Origin: Dyella telluris
Lineage (GTDB): Bacteria > Pseudomonadota > Gammaproteobacteria > Xanthomonadales > Rhodanobacteraceae
Direction of reading: 5' to 3'
DNA length: 64,000 nt
Assembly: GCF_014297575.1 (NCBI RefSeq)
Contig: NZ_CP060412.1
Span: 3,782,001 to 3,846,000, forward strand
The position numbers and the translations under genes are program-made. The first letter of the stretch is position 1. Each line of letters begins with the position of its first letter. Below, in pieces: positions 9,228 through 18,474 of this stretch. A model generated the notes under the pieces. That model was not told the origin of the DNA and did no database searches. It saw nothing but the letters and a program-made list of their open reading frames with translations.

Positions 9228-9677
9228 CTACGGGCGGCTCCAGCCAAAGTCGGAATACGACACGCCTTCGTATGCGCAACGGATGCCCTGCGCCGTGTAA
9301 GGAATGACGTCTGGCGGTAGCCGGTTGACATCATGCCAGCCAAGCTCGTCATGCTTTCCTTTCTCTAGTAACGCCGGGGTGCCTTCCCAGCGTTCCGCGA
9401 TGAAAAAGGCCCCCAGCCATTCGGCGGACGTGTCGCCGGACCGGCAGTGCATGAGGTGCGCGAAACGAAGCGCGTCGGGGCTGACAACAAGCCCCGTTTC
9501 TTCCCGGAGCTCCCGCGCACCCGCCACGGCCAATGTTTCTCCGCCATCATGCGATCCGGCGGGCAGGCTGAGGTAACCATCCATCCAGCCCGTGTTGCTG
9601 CGTCGTAGCAGCAGTACGTTGTCTTCCCGGCAAACGATGACGAACACGCTCGTCGTCAACTGAAACCGCTGCCTCAA
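9228..9677 (-). CDS. NUDIX hydrolase
   Basis: 149 residues. The NUDIX box is intact: GSHDGGETLAVAGARELREE followed by TGL fits G-x5-E-x7-REUxEExGU, with the metal-binding glutamates present. The N-terminus (VFVIVCREDNVLLLRRSNTGWMDG) and the GxxxLPAG segment match small (di)nucleotide pyrophosphohydrolases. Substrate choice within the family (nucleotide triphosphates, sugars, caps) cannot be read off. It is in the same orientation as the M14 peptidase upstream, 70 bp apart. Confidence 0.9.
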   Translation of the reverse strand: MRQRFQLTTSVFVIVCREDNVLLLRRSNTGWMDGYLSLPAGSHDGGETLAVAGARELREETGLVVSPDALRFAHLMHCRSGDTSAEWLGAFFIAERWEGTPALLEKGKHDELGWHDVNRLPPDVIPYTAQGIRCAYEGVSYSDFGWSRP

Positions 9678-9747
9678 GATGCTCTCCGGTACCGGTCGCT
9701 GAAAGAAAAAGGGAGCGGGGTGGTCCTAAGCCCAGCCCGCCATTCCC

Positions 9748-10674
9748 TCAACCGTTCGGATGCGCCAGCGCGTAGTCGATCGAAGCGCGGATGGCGGCCA
9801 CCTGGGCGTCATTGCATTGCTGTGGAGTGGCGCGAGGGCTGTCGGGGTAGACCTCGGTGGTGGTGGTGTAGCGCGCGTTGGTGATGCCGGCGCACAGGTT
9901 CCACTGCTTCACCGGGAATTTGATCACGCCCGGCATGAGCAGCGGCGAGCCGATGATTTCACCGCGAGCATCGGCAGGGGCGATGTGGGTGACCTTGGCC
10001 ACGGCCTCGATCACGGCCTGCTGGAAGTCGGGCTGGGGCTGGTCGGTATCGTCCACCAGATAGAAGCCGTCGGGCACTTCGCCGGGTTCGAAGCTCTTGC
10101 CGTCGCGTGCAGCAAGGGCGGGGCGGAATTCCGATTCGTCGGAATCGGTGGTTTCGTGCAGGTCGATATGCATCAGCGCGATATCGCGCAACGGTTCCAG
10201 CAGATCCACCAGGGCAGCGGATTCACCGGCCGGGCTGTGCTTGACGAAGTTGCGGTTGGGATCGAGCGCGTCGGGGTTCCAGCGATGGATGCGCTCGTAG
10301 GCCCACGGGCTGACACAGGGCACGACCAGCAGGTTGGCCCGGCCGGCGTAGTCGCGGCCGTGTTGCTGCAGGAACTGCAGCGCGCCATGCACGCCGCTGG
10401 TTTCATAGCCATGCACGCCGCCGGTGACCACCAGTACGGGCAATCCATCGCGCCAGTCGCGGCTGCGCACGGCCAGCAGCGGGTAGTGCTCGGTGCCGTA
10501 GCTCAGTTCGCCGTACTGCGCCACGTCGTAGGCGTCGCGCAGGCCATCGACCACGCGCAGGACGTCGTCGGCATAGCTGCGGTGCTTGACCTGTCGCGCC
10601 AGCCACTCGGCGCGTTCTGCCGCGCCCCAGGGCTGGCCGGGGGTGCCGATGGGATAGAAAGCCTGGTTGCTCAT
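9748..10674 (-). CDS. M14-family zinc carboxypeptidase-like peptidase
   Basis: 308 residues. Zinc ligands are visible as the HxxE pair in GGVHGYETSG and the later His in MHIDLHETTD. NPDALDPNRNF gives the substrate-binding Asn-Arg pair, and TTTEVYPDSP supplies the C-terminal catalytic Glu. No signal peptide is seen, so it is probably cytoplasmic. Members of this DUF2817/AstE-like M14 group cleave short peptides or deacylate amino acids; which one applies here is unknown. Confidence 0.85.
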   Translation of the reverse strand: MSNQAFYPIGTPGQPWGAAERAEWLARQVKHRSYADDVLRVVDGLRDAYDVAQYGELSYGTEHYPLLAVRSRDWRDGLPVLVVTGGVHGYETSGVHGALQFLQQHGRDYAGRANLLVVPCVSPWAYERIHRWNPDALDPNRNFVKHSPAGESAALVDLLEPLRDIALMHIDLHETTDSDESEFRPALAARDGKSFEPGEVPDGFYLVDDTDQPQPDFQQAVIEAVAKVTHIAPADARGEIIGSPLLMPGVIKFPVKQWNLCAGITNARYTTTTEVYPDSPRATPQQCNDAQVAAIRASIDYALAHPNG

Positions 10675-11209
10675 GCTGAAACCGTCCGGGTGGGGAGGGG
10701 CACTTTATCATTCGCCCCCGGCCTGAGCGGCATCGGGGTGACCGCCACGGCCTTGGCATGGCGTGCTGGCGAGTGCCGCGCAATCCGCCCCTTGGCACGG
10801 ACATGAATGCACCGCCTCGCCCGACGGGCGCCAGCACGTGGAGTCGGCAAGCGCGCCCCATGGCCTGCAACCGTGAGGTGAAGAAGGCGGGCGTGCATGC
10901 ATCCATGCGTGGGTGTTTCGATGAGGACGAAGCCTTCCGCGGGGTCGATGCGGGCATGGGTTGGCGTGAAGTTGTTCGCCTGCTTTTCGCCGGAAAACTT
11001 ACGTGTCGCCAACAAAACATGTCGACGCGAATGATTGGCGAAAGAAAGCTTTTGCGTATTTTTCCAGCACGAAAAACCTTCGCATTTTCTTTCTCGGCGT
11101 ATGCCTTCCAGACGTCTGCTTCGGTGCGGAACGCGAGCGTATAAGTTCGGCCAACAGGGTTTGTTGAGCCTGCGCAGGATGCGCTTGTTCGCCACGTTAG
11201 GGGGGCACC
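10675..11209. other. Intergenic region, no gene seen
   Basis: 535 bp between the M14 and cupin genes. The left half is GC-rich. The part from about 10985 to 11105 is clearly AT-richer, with poly-A/T runs, and probably contains the promoters. The short reading frames on both strands have arginine-rich, non-conserved translations. Confidence 0.5.
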
Positions 11210-12127
11210 ATGAGCGACAAGACCGTGCCGTTGATCGACATGGATTGGGATGCGTTTGATCCATGGCGTATCCAGCCGTTCAATCACCGGTTGACCGAGC
11301 ATCCGTTGTTGCAGACGCAGGAGCTGGTGGAGCTTGGCAAGCGGTGCCGGGGCACCAAGCTCTGGTATGCCTTCAACAGCGATGTCACCGCCGGCACCGA
11401 TTTCGACGATGCGTCCAATCTTTTTCCCACCTCGAAATCCGCGGTGGATTCCCTGCGTGACATTGGCAGCGCGAAGGCATGGGTGTTGTTGCGCCATATC
11501 CAGGCCGACCCGCGCTATCGCACATTGGTGGATGAGGTGATCAACCCCATGCAGCCGATGATCGAGCGCAAGGACCCTGGCCTGTATTACCGCGCCGGGT
11601 GGATCTTCTCTGCATCGCCCAATACGGCCACGCCGTTCCATATCGATCGCAGCCACGTGTTCCTGTTCCAGATACGCGGCACCAAGACGGTATACGTGTG
11701 GGATGCCAACGACCGGGTGGTGTGCAGCGATCGCGCGCGCGATTGCTTTCATCTTCGCCACGACCTGAGCCGCACGCTGTGGAAGGAAGAGTTTCGCCGT
11801 CGCGCGCATGTGTTCCGCCTGAGTCCGGGCACGGGCGTGTACATGCCGCTGACCAGCCCGCACATGGTGGAGACCAGCCAGGAGTCGTCGACCACCATCA
11901 GCTTCACATACAACACCGATGCCACGCGGCGAAACGGTCGGGTGCACGTGATGCGCGAGATGCTCGCCAAGCTGGGTATCTCACCGCCGGATGTGGGCGT
12001 GAACACGTTGTTCGACCGCGCCGCTTATGCCGCAGGGTCGGCCATCGTGGTGTGCCATGGGCCGGGTGGGCATCCGCCGGCGTGTCCGTCGTTGCTGCGC
12101 AAGAGTGACTATGCGGTGGCGGACTAG
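11210..12127 (+). CDS. Cupin/JmjC-like Fe(II)-dependent oxygenase family protein
   Basis: 305 residues. The core FHIDRSHVFLFQIRGTKTVYVWD is the JmjC/cupin-8 metal-site motif (HxD, here H-I-D). The distal His probably lies in TSPHMVETSQESSTTISFTYN, where the family has its third ligand. Proteins of this group are 2-oxoglutarate-dependent hydroxylases or their relatives, often near small-molecule biosynthesis genes. A GGGGGC stretch precedes the ATG. No operon partner is apparent, so the substrate is unknown. Confidence 0.8.
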   Translation: MSDKTVPLIDMDWDAFDPWRIQPFNHRLTEHPLLQTQELVELGKRCRGTKLWYAFNSDVTAGTDFDDASNLFPTSKSAVDSLRDIGSAKAWVLLRHIQADPRYRTLVDEVINPMQPMIERKDPGLYYRAGWIFSASPNTATPFHIDRSHVFLFQIRGTKTVYVWDANDRVVCSDRARDCFHLRHDLSRTLWKEEFRRRAHVFRLSPGTGVYMPLTSPHMVETSQESSTTISFTYNTDATRRNGRVHVMREMLAKLGISPPDVGVNTLFDRAAYAAGSAIVVCHGPGGHPPACPSLLRKSDYAVAD

Positions 12128-12239
12128 GTTTGATCCGCGCGCTTCGTCGCTCCACCAGAAGACATAGGCAGCCGCCGCAACGCCAGCCCTGACGGAGGAT
12201 CCTGCGACGCGTTTCCTTGCTTTTCGCCCCAAGCTAAAG

Positions 12240-12259
12240 AGCCCGGCTTTCGCCGGGCT
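12240..12259 (-). terminator. Rho-independent terminator
   Basis: AGCCCGGC-TTTC-GCCGGGCT is a perfect 8-bp stem; on the minus strand it is followed by CTTTAG. It sits 31 bp past the stop of the Gly/His-rich exported protein gene (12291-12734). Confidence 0.75.
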
Positions 12260-12290
12260 CACTATGCTTGCTGCGCGGAACTCGTAGGGC

Positions 12291-12734
12291 TCAGTCGCCG
12301 TCCTGGTCGCCGTAGTAGGCCGGCGCGGGTGAGCTGTAAACCACCGTGCCCTGCTGCACCACGGGTGCATCCTCGTAGACCACCGTGGTCGGCTGGCGAT
12401 ACACCACCGTCGGTTGCTGCGGGTAGTAATAGGTCGGCGGCGGCGGGGCGGAAACGGCCTGAGTGATGATGGCCGCGGCCGCGCCGGCCACGATGGCGCC
12501 GGCGATCCATTGGCCACCACTCCAGTGACCGCGCTCGCGGTGCCAGTCGCCACGATCGCCGTGCCAACCACCACGGTCACCGCGCCAGCCGCCTCGGTCG
12601 CCATGCCAGTCACTGTGACCCCAGCCACCGCGGCCGTGATCTCCGTCGTGTGCAGAGGCAGCCATCGGCGCGCCGACAGACGCGACGAGCGCCAGGCCGA
12701 GCAACATGCGTTTGCCGATCGCGAATTTGTTCAT
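12291..12734 (-). CDS. Exported Gly/Trp/Arg-rich repeat protein with Tyr/Val-rich tail
   Basis: 147 residues, unknown family. A signal peptide (RMLLGLALVASVGAPMAASA) is followed by degenerate DRGGWHGD-type repeats rich in Gly, Trp, His, Asp and Arg (residues about 30-70). Then comes a hydrophobic Ala/Gly stretch (GAIVAGAAAAIITQAV), possibly a glycine-zipper-like membrane segment, and a low-complexity PTVVYRQPTTVVYEDAPVV tail. A strong GGAGGT ribosome site lies 6 bp before the ATG. Such proteins are often envelope-stress or metal-related, but nothing here proves that. Confidence 0.8.
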   Translation of the reverse strand: MNKFAIGKRMLLGLALVASVGAPMAASAHDGDHGRGGWGHSDWHGDRGGWRGDRGGWHGDRGDWHRERGHWSGGQWIAGAIVAGAAAAIITQAVSAPPPPTYYYPQQPTVVYRQPTTVVYEDAPVVQQGTVVYSSPAPAYYGDQDGD

Positions 12735-13165
12735 GAAGCACCTCCGTTGAGTTGATGCAGATGCTCGGGCCGGAAGGCTTAATGCCTACTGAAATTTTTT
12801 GCGATTTGTCTTGTGTCGACGGCGCCGTTGCCTGCCGTTTGGCTCAAGGCAAAGAATTCGTAAGCAGGCGCTTAGCGTTGGCTTAGCGGATGCTTCGGCA
12901 GCCTGCAGGCCGCACCAGCAAGCCGTTTGTGGTGGATGGTGAAAGTGGGCTCGGATTCGCCCTTGCAGCTTTTCCGCAGGGCGCACTTGCCTGCGACGGC
13001 AGCCCGCACGGCGCCGTCAATCCTTGCGATGGGGCGGCTTGAGAAGCGGCACGCGCACTACCACATAGCATTCAGTCAACGGGGAGGTTTCAGGGTTCGC
13101 GAAGCGCCGGTCGGCGGCACGCGGCTCCCCCATCCGCCACTTTCACTCACGGGAAGGATCAACAC
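12735..13165. other. Intergenic region, no gene seen
   Basis: 431 bp between divergent genes. An AT-rich patch near 12785-12815 could hold a minus-strand promoter. I see no coding sequence, repeat or hairpin of note. Confidence 0.5.
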
Positions 13166-13684
13166 ATGAGCACGAAAACCGAAACGGCCCTGCTTGCCGG
13201 CGGCTGCTTCTGGGGCATGCAGGATCTGCTGCGCCGCTACCCGGGCGTACTCTCCACCCGCGTGGGTTACTCGGGCGGCGACGTGCCCCATGCCACCTAT
13301 CGCAACCATGGCACGCATGCCGAAGCGATCGAGATCGTGTTCGACCCGGCCGTGATCAGCTACCGCGATATCCTGGCCTTCTTCTTCCAGATCCACGACC
13401 CGAGCACGAAGAACCGCCAGGGCAACGACATCGGCATGAGCTATCGCTCGGCGATCTTCTACCTGAGCGACGAACAGAAGCAGGTGGCGGAAGACACCAT
13501 CGCCGACGTGGATGCCTCCGGCCTGTGGCCGGGCAAGGTGGTCACCGAAGTGACGCCGGCCGGCCCGTTCTGGGAGGCGGAACCGGAGCATCAGGATTAC
13601 CTGGAGCGTTACCCCAACGGCTACACCTGCCACTTTCCGCGGCCGGACTGGAAGCTGCCGCACCGGAGCAGCGACGCCGCCTGA
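13166..13684 (+). CDS. msrA: Peptide-methionine (S)-S-oxide reductase MsrA
   Basis: 172 residues. The catalytic motif GGCFWG is at residues 12-17 (nucleophile Cys14), followed by GYSGG and the conserved [22 protein letters not shown] segment that binds the methyl sulfoxide. The enzyme repairs S-oxidised methionine in proteins with thioredoxin as reductant. A GGAAGG ribosome site precedes the ATG. Length is typical of the short cytosolic MsrA group. Single gene, no MsrB partner seen nearby. Confidence 0.95.
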   Translation: MSTKTETALLAGGCFWGMQDLLRRYPGVLSTRVGYSGGDVPHATYRNHGTHAEAIEIVFDPAVISYRDILAFFFQIHDPSTKNRQGNDIGMSYRSAIFYLSDEQKQVAEDTIADVDASGLWPGKVVTEVTPAGPFWEAEPEHQDYLERYPNGYTCHFPRPDWKLPHRSSDAA

Positions 13685-13712
13685 GGCGTCAGACCAGCAA
13701 CACCCATAGCCA

Positions 13713-13801
13713 CCTTGTGGGAGCGCATCCTGTGCGCGACAGCCCGGCGGAGTGGTGAAACCGGTGCGCCGCTGTCGCGCACAGGGGGCGCTTCCACAGG
13801 G
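13713..13801. repeat. GGAGCGC-type dispersed palindrome (copy 1)
   Basis: Long imperfect inverted repeat: the left arm contains TTGTGGGAGCGCATCCTGTG and the right arm CGCACAGGGGGCGCTTCCAC, with a 30-base loop. Related arms occur at 55232-55302, 60337-60406 and 61737-61802. It lies between the convergent msrA and GAF genes. Confidence 0.7.
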
Positions 13802-13829
13802 CGGTGCTGTGCGTCAGAGCGTGTCTTGC

Positions 13830-14681
13830 TCAGCGGGCCGGGCCGTGCACGGCGTGCCGCGAGGCCTGGTCGAGCTCCACGCCGATGGCGCGGGCATAGT
13901 CTTCCAGTACCTGGATGGTCGCCGGGTCCAGCTCGCGCGGCTGCGGATCCACCGCACACAGCGTGCCGAAGAAGCGGCCGTCGGCCAGGTAGATCGGCAC
14001 GGAGATGTAACTCTCGAAGCCGTACAGCGCCGGTGTGGGATGGCAGGCGAACAGCGGGTGGGTGCTGGCGTGATTGAACACCACCGTCTGGCCGTGTTTG
14101 CGGATCTCGTTGCAGATGGTGGTTTCCAGCGCGAGATCCTGGCCGGCGCGCAGGCCGAAATCGATGGTGTCGTAGACGGCGCAGGCGGTCCAGCGGGTGT
14201 CGGAGACGCGCGCGACCGTGGCGAAGCGCATGCCAGTGGCACGCGATACCTCTTCCAGGATGATGGCGACGGCGGGCATGCGCGACACCAGGTCAATGTC
14301 GCGCCGCGCCGCTTCATGCTCGGCCGAACCGGGGCCGGTGGAAGTGCCGGGCGTCAGCCGTTCCAGCACGCGTCGCTGCAAGCTGATGCGCGACACGCGA
14401 TGCACGAAATTGCGCAGATGGGCGGTGAGGCTGCGCAGCTGCCCAGAGGGCCCGGTAACCACCAGCCCGCGGGAATCCAGGCGCAAGTCGCTCAGGCGGT
14501 GCTCCGACTTGAACGCGTCCCGCTCGGCGGCAAAGGCCTCGATCCAGTAGCGGTCCGGGCGCGCGTTGAGAAAGGCCAGCATCACCGGTTCGCCGTCGCC
14601 GCCGCCCATGGGCGAGGGCATGTCGAATCCCGCGACAGAGGGCGGCCAGCTGTATCGGGTCGACGATTCGGGCGAGGGCAT
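13830..14681 (-). CDS. GAF-domain protein
   Basis: 283 residues. A GAF domain is visible at about residues 125-275: ILEEVSRATGMRFATVARVSD, then CNEIRKHGQTVVFNHAS, and SYISVPIYLADGRFFGTLCAVDP, the classic C-terminal GAF strand. The N-terminal 110 residues are not recognised but contain a dimerisation-like helix (LTAHLRNFVHRVSRISLQRRVL). There is no kinase, cyclase or HTH output domain, so it may act by binding a partner. The exact start is uncertain because several ATGs lie near the N-terminus. Confidence 0.8.
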   Translation of the reverse strand: MPSPESSTRYSWPPSVAGFDMPSPMGGGDGEPVMLAFLNARPDRYWIEAFAAERDAFKSEHRLSDLRLDSRGLVVTGPSGQLRSLTAHLRNFVHRVSRISLQRRVLERLTPGTSTGPGSAEHEAARRDIDLVSRMPAVAIILEEVSRATGMRFATVARVSDTRWTACAVYDTIDFGLRAGQDLALETTICNEIRKHGQTVVFNHASTHPLFACHPTPALYGFESYISVPIYLADGRFFGTLCAVDPQPRELDPATIQVLEDYARAIGVELDQASRHAVHGPAR

Positions 14682-14823
14682 GGCGGCGTTTCCCGTGGCA
14701 CTCTGTCTGCGGCCAAGTATGCGTCAACACCGCACGGTGCGGGGCTTTGGCCGTCTTGCAGGAAGCTGACGCCCGAGCCATGCCCGCCGGCCACGAAAGG
14801 CCGGCGGGACAACCGTCGCGTAC

Positions 14824-16779
14824 TTACTTGCGCGGCGCGATGATTTCGCTCAGATAGTCCGGCGTGCCTTCCACGCGCACCAGATGCGGGTACTGCAGGC
14901 CATCGTGGTAATCCACCGCCACGGTGCGGACGCCGCCCTGGTACTTCATCAGCAACTGGATGGGTGCCTTGCCGGTCTTGGCGGCGGCAATGGCGTCCTT
15001 GAGCACGTCCTTGGAGTAGTCCTGGCCGTTGACCGCCACCAGGGTGGCACCGGTGGTGACGCCGGCCTTGAAGGCCGGGCCGCCCCAGCGCACGTCGTTG
15101 ATCTCGCCCTTGTCGTTCATGGTCAGGCCGATGGACCAGGCGAAGTTGTACAGGTGGCGCGAGGGTTCCTGGCGACCGTTGTACTGCGCCTCGAAATCGC
15201 TTTCCTTGTCGGTGTAGACCAGCTTCCAGCCGGTGCCGGCCAGGCCGTCCTGCAGCGGCGGGTTCAGCTCGGCCACGTGTTCATGCAGGAACTTCGCCCA
15301 GTCGTACGGTGCCACGCCGTTGAGCGTGGCCACCACGTCGTCGAAGGTATAGGTCTTGGTGACGTAGCTGCCGTTGTCGACGCCGAAGAAAGCACGCGCG
15401 AAATCGTCCAGCGAGCGCTTGTCGTGGGTGAGCGAACGCAGCTTGGCATCCACTTCCAGCCACATCATCTGGCCGCCGCTGTAGTACTCCTCGCTCATCT
15501 GCCAGCTGCGATAAGGCAGGCTGGAACGACGCGCGGCGGTGGGATCGTTGGTGGTGTCTTCCAGCGTGCGCCACTGGAAGCCCACGCGGTTGCGCTCGTA
15601 GTTGGCTGCCGTCATGGCCAGTGCATCGCGGAACTGCTGCGCCGACCACAGGCCCGAACGCGCGGTGAGTACGTAGCCCCAGTACTGCGTCTGGCCTTCG
15701 TACACCCACAGCAGTGAGTCGCCCATGGGCACATTGAAGTTGGGCGTCCACAGGTCCGCGGGACGGCGGAACTTGCCATTCCACGAGTGCACGTACTCAT
15801 GCGGCAGCAGGTCGCGGCCGGGGGCGGCGCCTGCCCAGTTGGTGAAGTAATCGGTCTCCAGCCCGTCTTCGCTGGACTGATGGTGCTCGGTGCCATTGCC
15901 GCCCATCACGTCGGACAGCGAGAACAGGAAGTCGTAGTGGTCGTAGTGGTGCGAGCCAAACAGCTTCACCGCCTGCGTGACCAGATTGCGGTGCACCTTC
16001 AGTTGTTCCGGCGACATCTCCAGGTACTTCGGCGCATCGGCAACCAGATCCATGTACACCGGCGCGTCGCCGCCCGGGTTGAGGTCCACGCGCTTGAAGT
16101 ACTGGCCGGCGTATACCGGCGAATCGACCAGGTTGTTGAACGTCACCGGCTTGAACGTCACGGTGTCGCCCGACGTCGAGGCGGTTTCCAGCGCGGTGCC
16201 GAGCTGCCAGCCGTGCGGCAGCGTCATGCTGGGTGCGTAGGTGATGCCGCGCGTGAAATAGCCGGCGGGGTAGAGCGATACCTTGCTCCACTCCATGTCC
16301 ATCATGCGGTCGGTGATGTCGAAGCCTTCGCTGTCGGTGCGGCCGGACAGGTACTGGAACTCGGCATCGATGGACGACACGCCCTCGGGCACATCTACAT
16401 GGAAGGCGTACACGTTGTACTTGTCGCGCTTCCAGGCCAGCGGCTTGCCGTTGGCACTGAGCTTCAGTCCGGCCAGCATGCTGATGGGGCCGGTGGGCGA
16501 GTGGTCGCCGGGAATCCACTGCGGGTAGAGCAGGGTCAGCGCGCCGGCCTTGGCCGGAATGCTTTCGCGCACCCGGAAGATGCCTTGCACCGTGTCGCTG
16601 GCATCCACGTGCAGCGTCACCGTGCCGGGGTATTTCACGTCCTGCGGGGCCGGCACGTTGTCCACATAGGACTGCTGCGCCAGGGCGCTGCCCGCGGTGA
16701 GCGCAAGGGAAACGGCGAGGGCGAGGCGCGAGATCCTGCGACGGGCAGGCGTGGAAACAACGGCAGTGGCGCGAGACAT
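14824..16779 (-). CDS. M61-family glycyl aminopeptidase with PDZ domain, exported
   Basis: 651 residues. A signal peptide (RRRISRLALAVSLALTAGSALAQ) shows export. The zinc site is HEYVH (residues 327-331) followed by SWNGKFRRPADLWTPNF, and the third ligand is Glu361 in LLWVYEGQTQYWG; both are hallmarks of family M61. The N-terminal half is the beta-rich M61 domain. A C-terminal PDZ segment is visible in DVRWGGPAFKAGVTTGATLVAVNG. The likely role is trimming of peptides with N-terminal Gly/Ala in the periplasm. The start was chosen at the signal peptide; the frame is open 100 codons further upstream without support. Confidence 0.92.
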   Translation of the reverse strand: MSRATAVVSTPARRRISRLALAVSLALTAGSALAQQSYVDNVPAPQDVKYPGTVTLHVDASDTVQGIFRVRESIPAKAGALTLLYPQWIPGDHSPTGPISMLAGLKLSANGKPLAWKRDKYNVYAFHVDVPEGVSSIDAEFQYLSGRTDSEGFDITDRMMDMEWSKVSLYPAGYFTRGITYAPSMTLPHGWQLGTALETASTSGDTVTFKPVTFNNLVDSPVYAGQYFKRVDLNPGGDAPVYMDLVADAPKYLEMSPEQLKVHRNLVTQAVKLFGSHHYDHYDFLFSLSDVMGGNGTEHHQSSEDGLETDYFTNWAGAAPGRDLLPHEYVHSWNGKFRRPADLWTPNFNVPMGDSLLWVYEGQTQYWGYVLTARSGLWSAQQFRDALAMTAANYERNRVGFQWRTLEDTTNDPTAARRSSLPYRSWQMSEEYYSGGQMMWLEVDAKLRSLTHDKRSLDDFARAFFGVDNGSYVTKTYTFDDVVATLNGVAPYDWAKFLHEHVAELNPPLQDGLAGTGWKLVYTDKESDFEAQYNGRQEPSRHLYNFAWSIGLTMNDKGEINDVRWGGPAFKAGVTTGATLVAVNGQDYSKDVLKDAIAAAKTGKAPIQLLMKYQGGVRTVAVDYHDGLQYPHLVRVEGTPDYLSEIIAPRK

Positions 16780-16910
16780 GAGGGCTCCGGCAGGCGGCGG
16801 GACAATCCCGCTACTTAACACCACCCAAGCCCCGCAAGGCCATAGCGTGATGGCCATGCCGGTTGGCACTGGTGCGACGCATCGGGTGCTTGTCCCGGCC
16901 GCCCGGGGAG

Positions 16911-17774
16911 TCAGCCCATCAGGGGAATCGACAGCACGCCGTCGACCAGCGTGTGGGTCTGTCCGCTGATCCAGATGTCCTCGCCCTGTTGATCGACATG
17001 GATCCGGCCCGCGCGCCCGAGCATGCGTCCCTGGTTGACGATATAGCCGTCCGGGGCCTGCGGGTCGTGGCGGAGCCATTGCGCGATGCCGGCCATGAGG
17101 CTGCCCGTGACGGGGTCTTCGGGCACGGCGTCGCCGGCAATGAAGGCCCGGGCTTCAAACTCCGCGATCCCGCTTTCCGACGTGGCGGGCCACGCGGCAA
17201 AAATGCCTACCGGAACGTGGCCGAGCCGGCCGTAGTCGGGCGTGATCCGCAGCACCAGCTCCGGGCTGGAAAGCCGCAGGGCTACCCAGCCCGCACCGTT
17301 GTCCACCTGTTGCGCATCCATGACGTCCTGCGCATCGATGCCCAGCGCGGTGCAGATGGCGTCCACTTGTCCAGCCGGCAACGCACCGGAGGCGAGCAGC
17401 GGCGGCGCCGTGAACGCCAGGCGGTCGGCAAGCCGTCGGATACGCACCTTGCCGATCCCGCACTCCTGCAGGATCTCCTCGCCGCGTGGCACGCCGCCGG
17501 CTTCAAGCCATGCGTGACACGTTCCCAGCGTCGGGTGGCCGGCGAACGGCAACTCGCGCACCGTCGTGAAGATCCTCACCCGATAGTCCGCGGAGGGATC
17601 GGTGGGTTTGAGTACAAACGTGGTTTCGCTGAGGTTGGTCCAGCGCGCGATGGCCGCCATCTGGTCATCGGAAAGGCCGTCGGCGCCAAGAATGACCGCC
17701 ACAGGATTTCCCTTGAATGCCTGTTCGGCGAAAACGTCCACTTGTTTGAAGGCGTAGCGAAGCACGGAGCACAC
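16911..17774 (-). CDS. PhzF-family isomerase/epimerase-like protein
   Basis: 287 residues. YAFKQVDVFAEQAFKGNPVAV is the PhzF N-terminal signature and WTNLSETTFVL carries the catalytic Glu50. RIFTTVRELPFAGHPTLGTCHAWL is the family's substrate loop, and EDPVTGSLMAGIAQWL the second-domain equivalent (DPVTGS). This group catalyses proton-shuffling isomerisations. No phenazine genes are nearby, so the true substrate is unknown and phenazine synthesis is unlikely. Confidence 0.92.
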   Translation of the reverse strand: MCSVLRYAFKQVDVFAEQAFKGNPVAVILGADGLSDDQMAAIARWTNLSETTFVLKPTDPSADYRVRIFTTVRELPFAGHPTLGTCHAWLEAGGVPRGEEILQECGIGKVRIRRLADRLAFTAPPLLASGALPAGQVDAICTALGIDAQDVMDAQQVDNGAGWVALRLSSPELVLRITPDYGRLGHVPVGIFAAWPATSESGIAEFEARAFIAGDAVPEDPVTGSLMAGIAQWLRHDPQAPDGYIVNQGRMLGRAGRIHVDQQGEDIWISGQTHTLVDGVLSIPLMG

Positions 17775-18024
17775 CGGGAGGGCGGGGAATCGGCATTAAT
17801 GCAGAATCCGCGTCGCCAGGCCAGCGCAAACCCGCGCCTTGGGTGCGGTAACGACCGCGGGGCGGCCAGAGGGGAGTGGGTGGCGGTGCGGCCGTTGTTC
17901 CCGGGAGCAAGCCACGGCGCTCCGGCACGCGTAGTTGCTTTGGTATAAGTTCAGGGCACCGGACGTCGATGCCGACGCTCGCCTCTGCCAATCCGGACCA
18001 TCCGACCGACAGGCTCCGCAAGCC

Positions 18025-18258
18025 ATGACGCGCACCGAAGCCGCAAACCTCGTGCTGGAATCCACGCTGACCTGCCCGCAGTGCGGTCACCAGAGCGTGG
18101 AGGTCATGCCGACGAACGCCTGCGTGTTCTTTCACGACTGTGCCGCTTGTGGCGCCTTGCTGAAGCCCCGGGCCGGCGACTGCTGCGTGTTCTGCTCTTA
18201 CGGCTCGGTGCCGTGCCCGCCGATCCAGCAGCAGGGCTCGTCCTGCTGCGGACGCTGA
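18025..18258 (+). CDS. GDCCVxC-domain small Cys-rich protein
   Basis: 77 residues. A CPQCGH pair near residue 17 and CAACG near residue 40 suggest a zinc-ribbon-like fold. The C-terminal GDCCVFCSYGSVPCPPIQ is the signature of the GDCCVxC family, which includes selenoproteins as well as Cys versions. Here all motif positions are Cys codons and the frame ends in a normal TGA. An in-frame start at 17935 exists but lacks conservation. It lies 216 bp upstream of the selenium/formate operon on the same strand. Role unknown; thiol or metal handling is plausible. Confidence 0.8.
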   Translation: MTRTEAANLVLESTLTCPQCGHQSVEVMPTNACVFFHDCAACGALLKPRAGDCCVFCSYGSVPCPPIQQQGSSCCGR

Positions 18259-18474
18259 CCTCGCCAGGGCCCGCCACGCCTCGTTCTCCGGCGCTTCATG
18301 GCTCCGTTTGCCCGGCCTGCGCCGGTCCGGACATGACGGTCCACTTACGGAATCTGTGCTACCGTTTTTTCTGAACAACGGGGTCAAGCCCGTCGTCTTC
18401 ATGGAGTAGTCGAGCCACGTCCACCGCCCAACAGCGGGCGGTATGTCCAGCCAGATTTTCCGGGAGCGCAAGCG

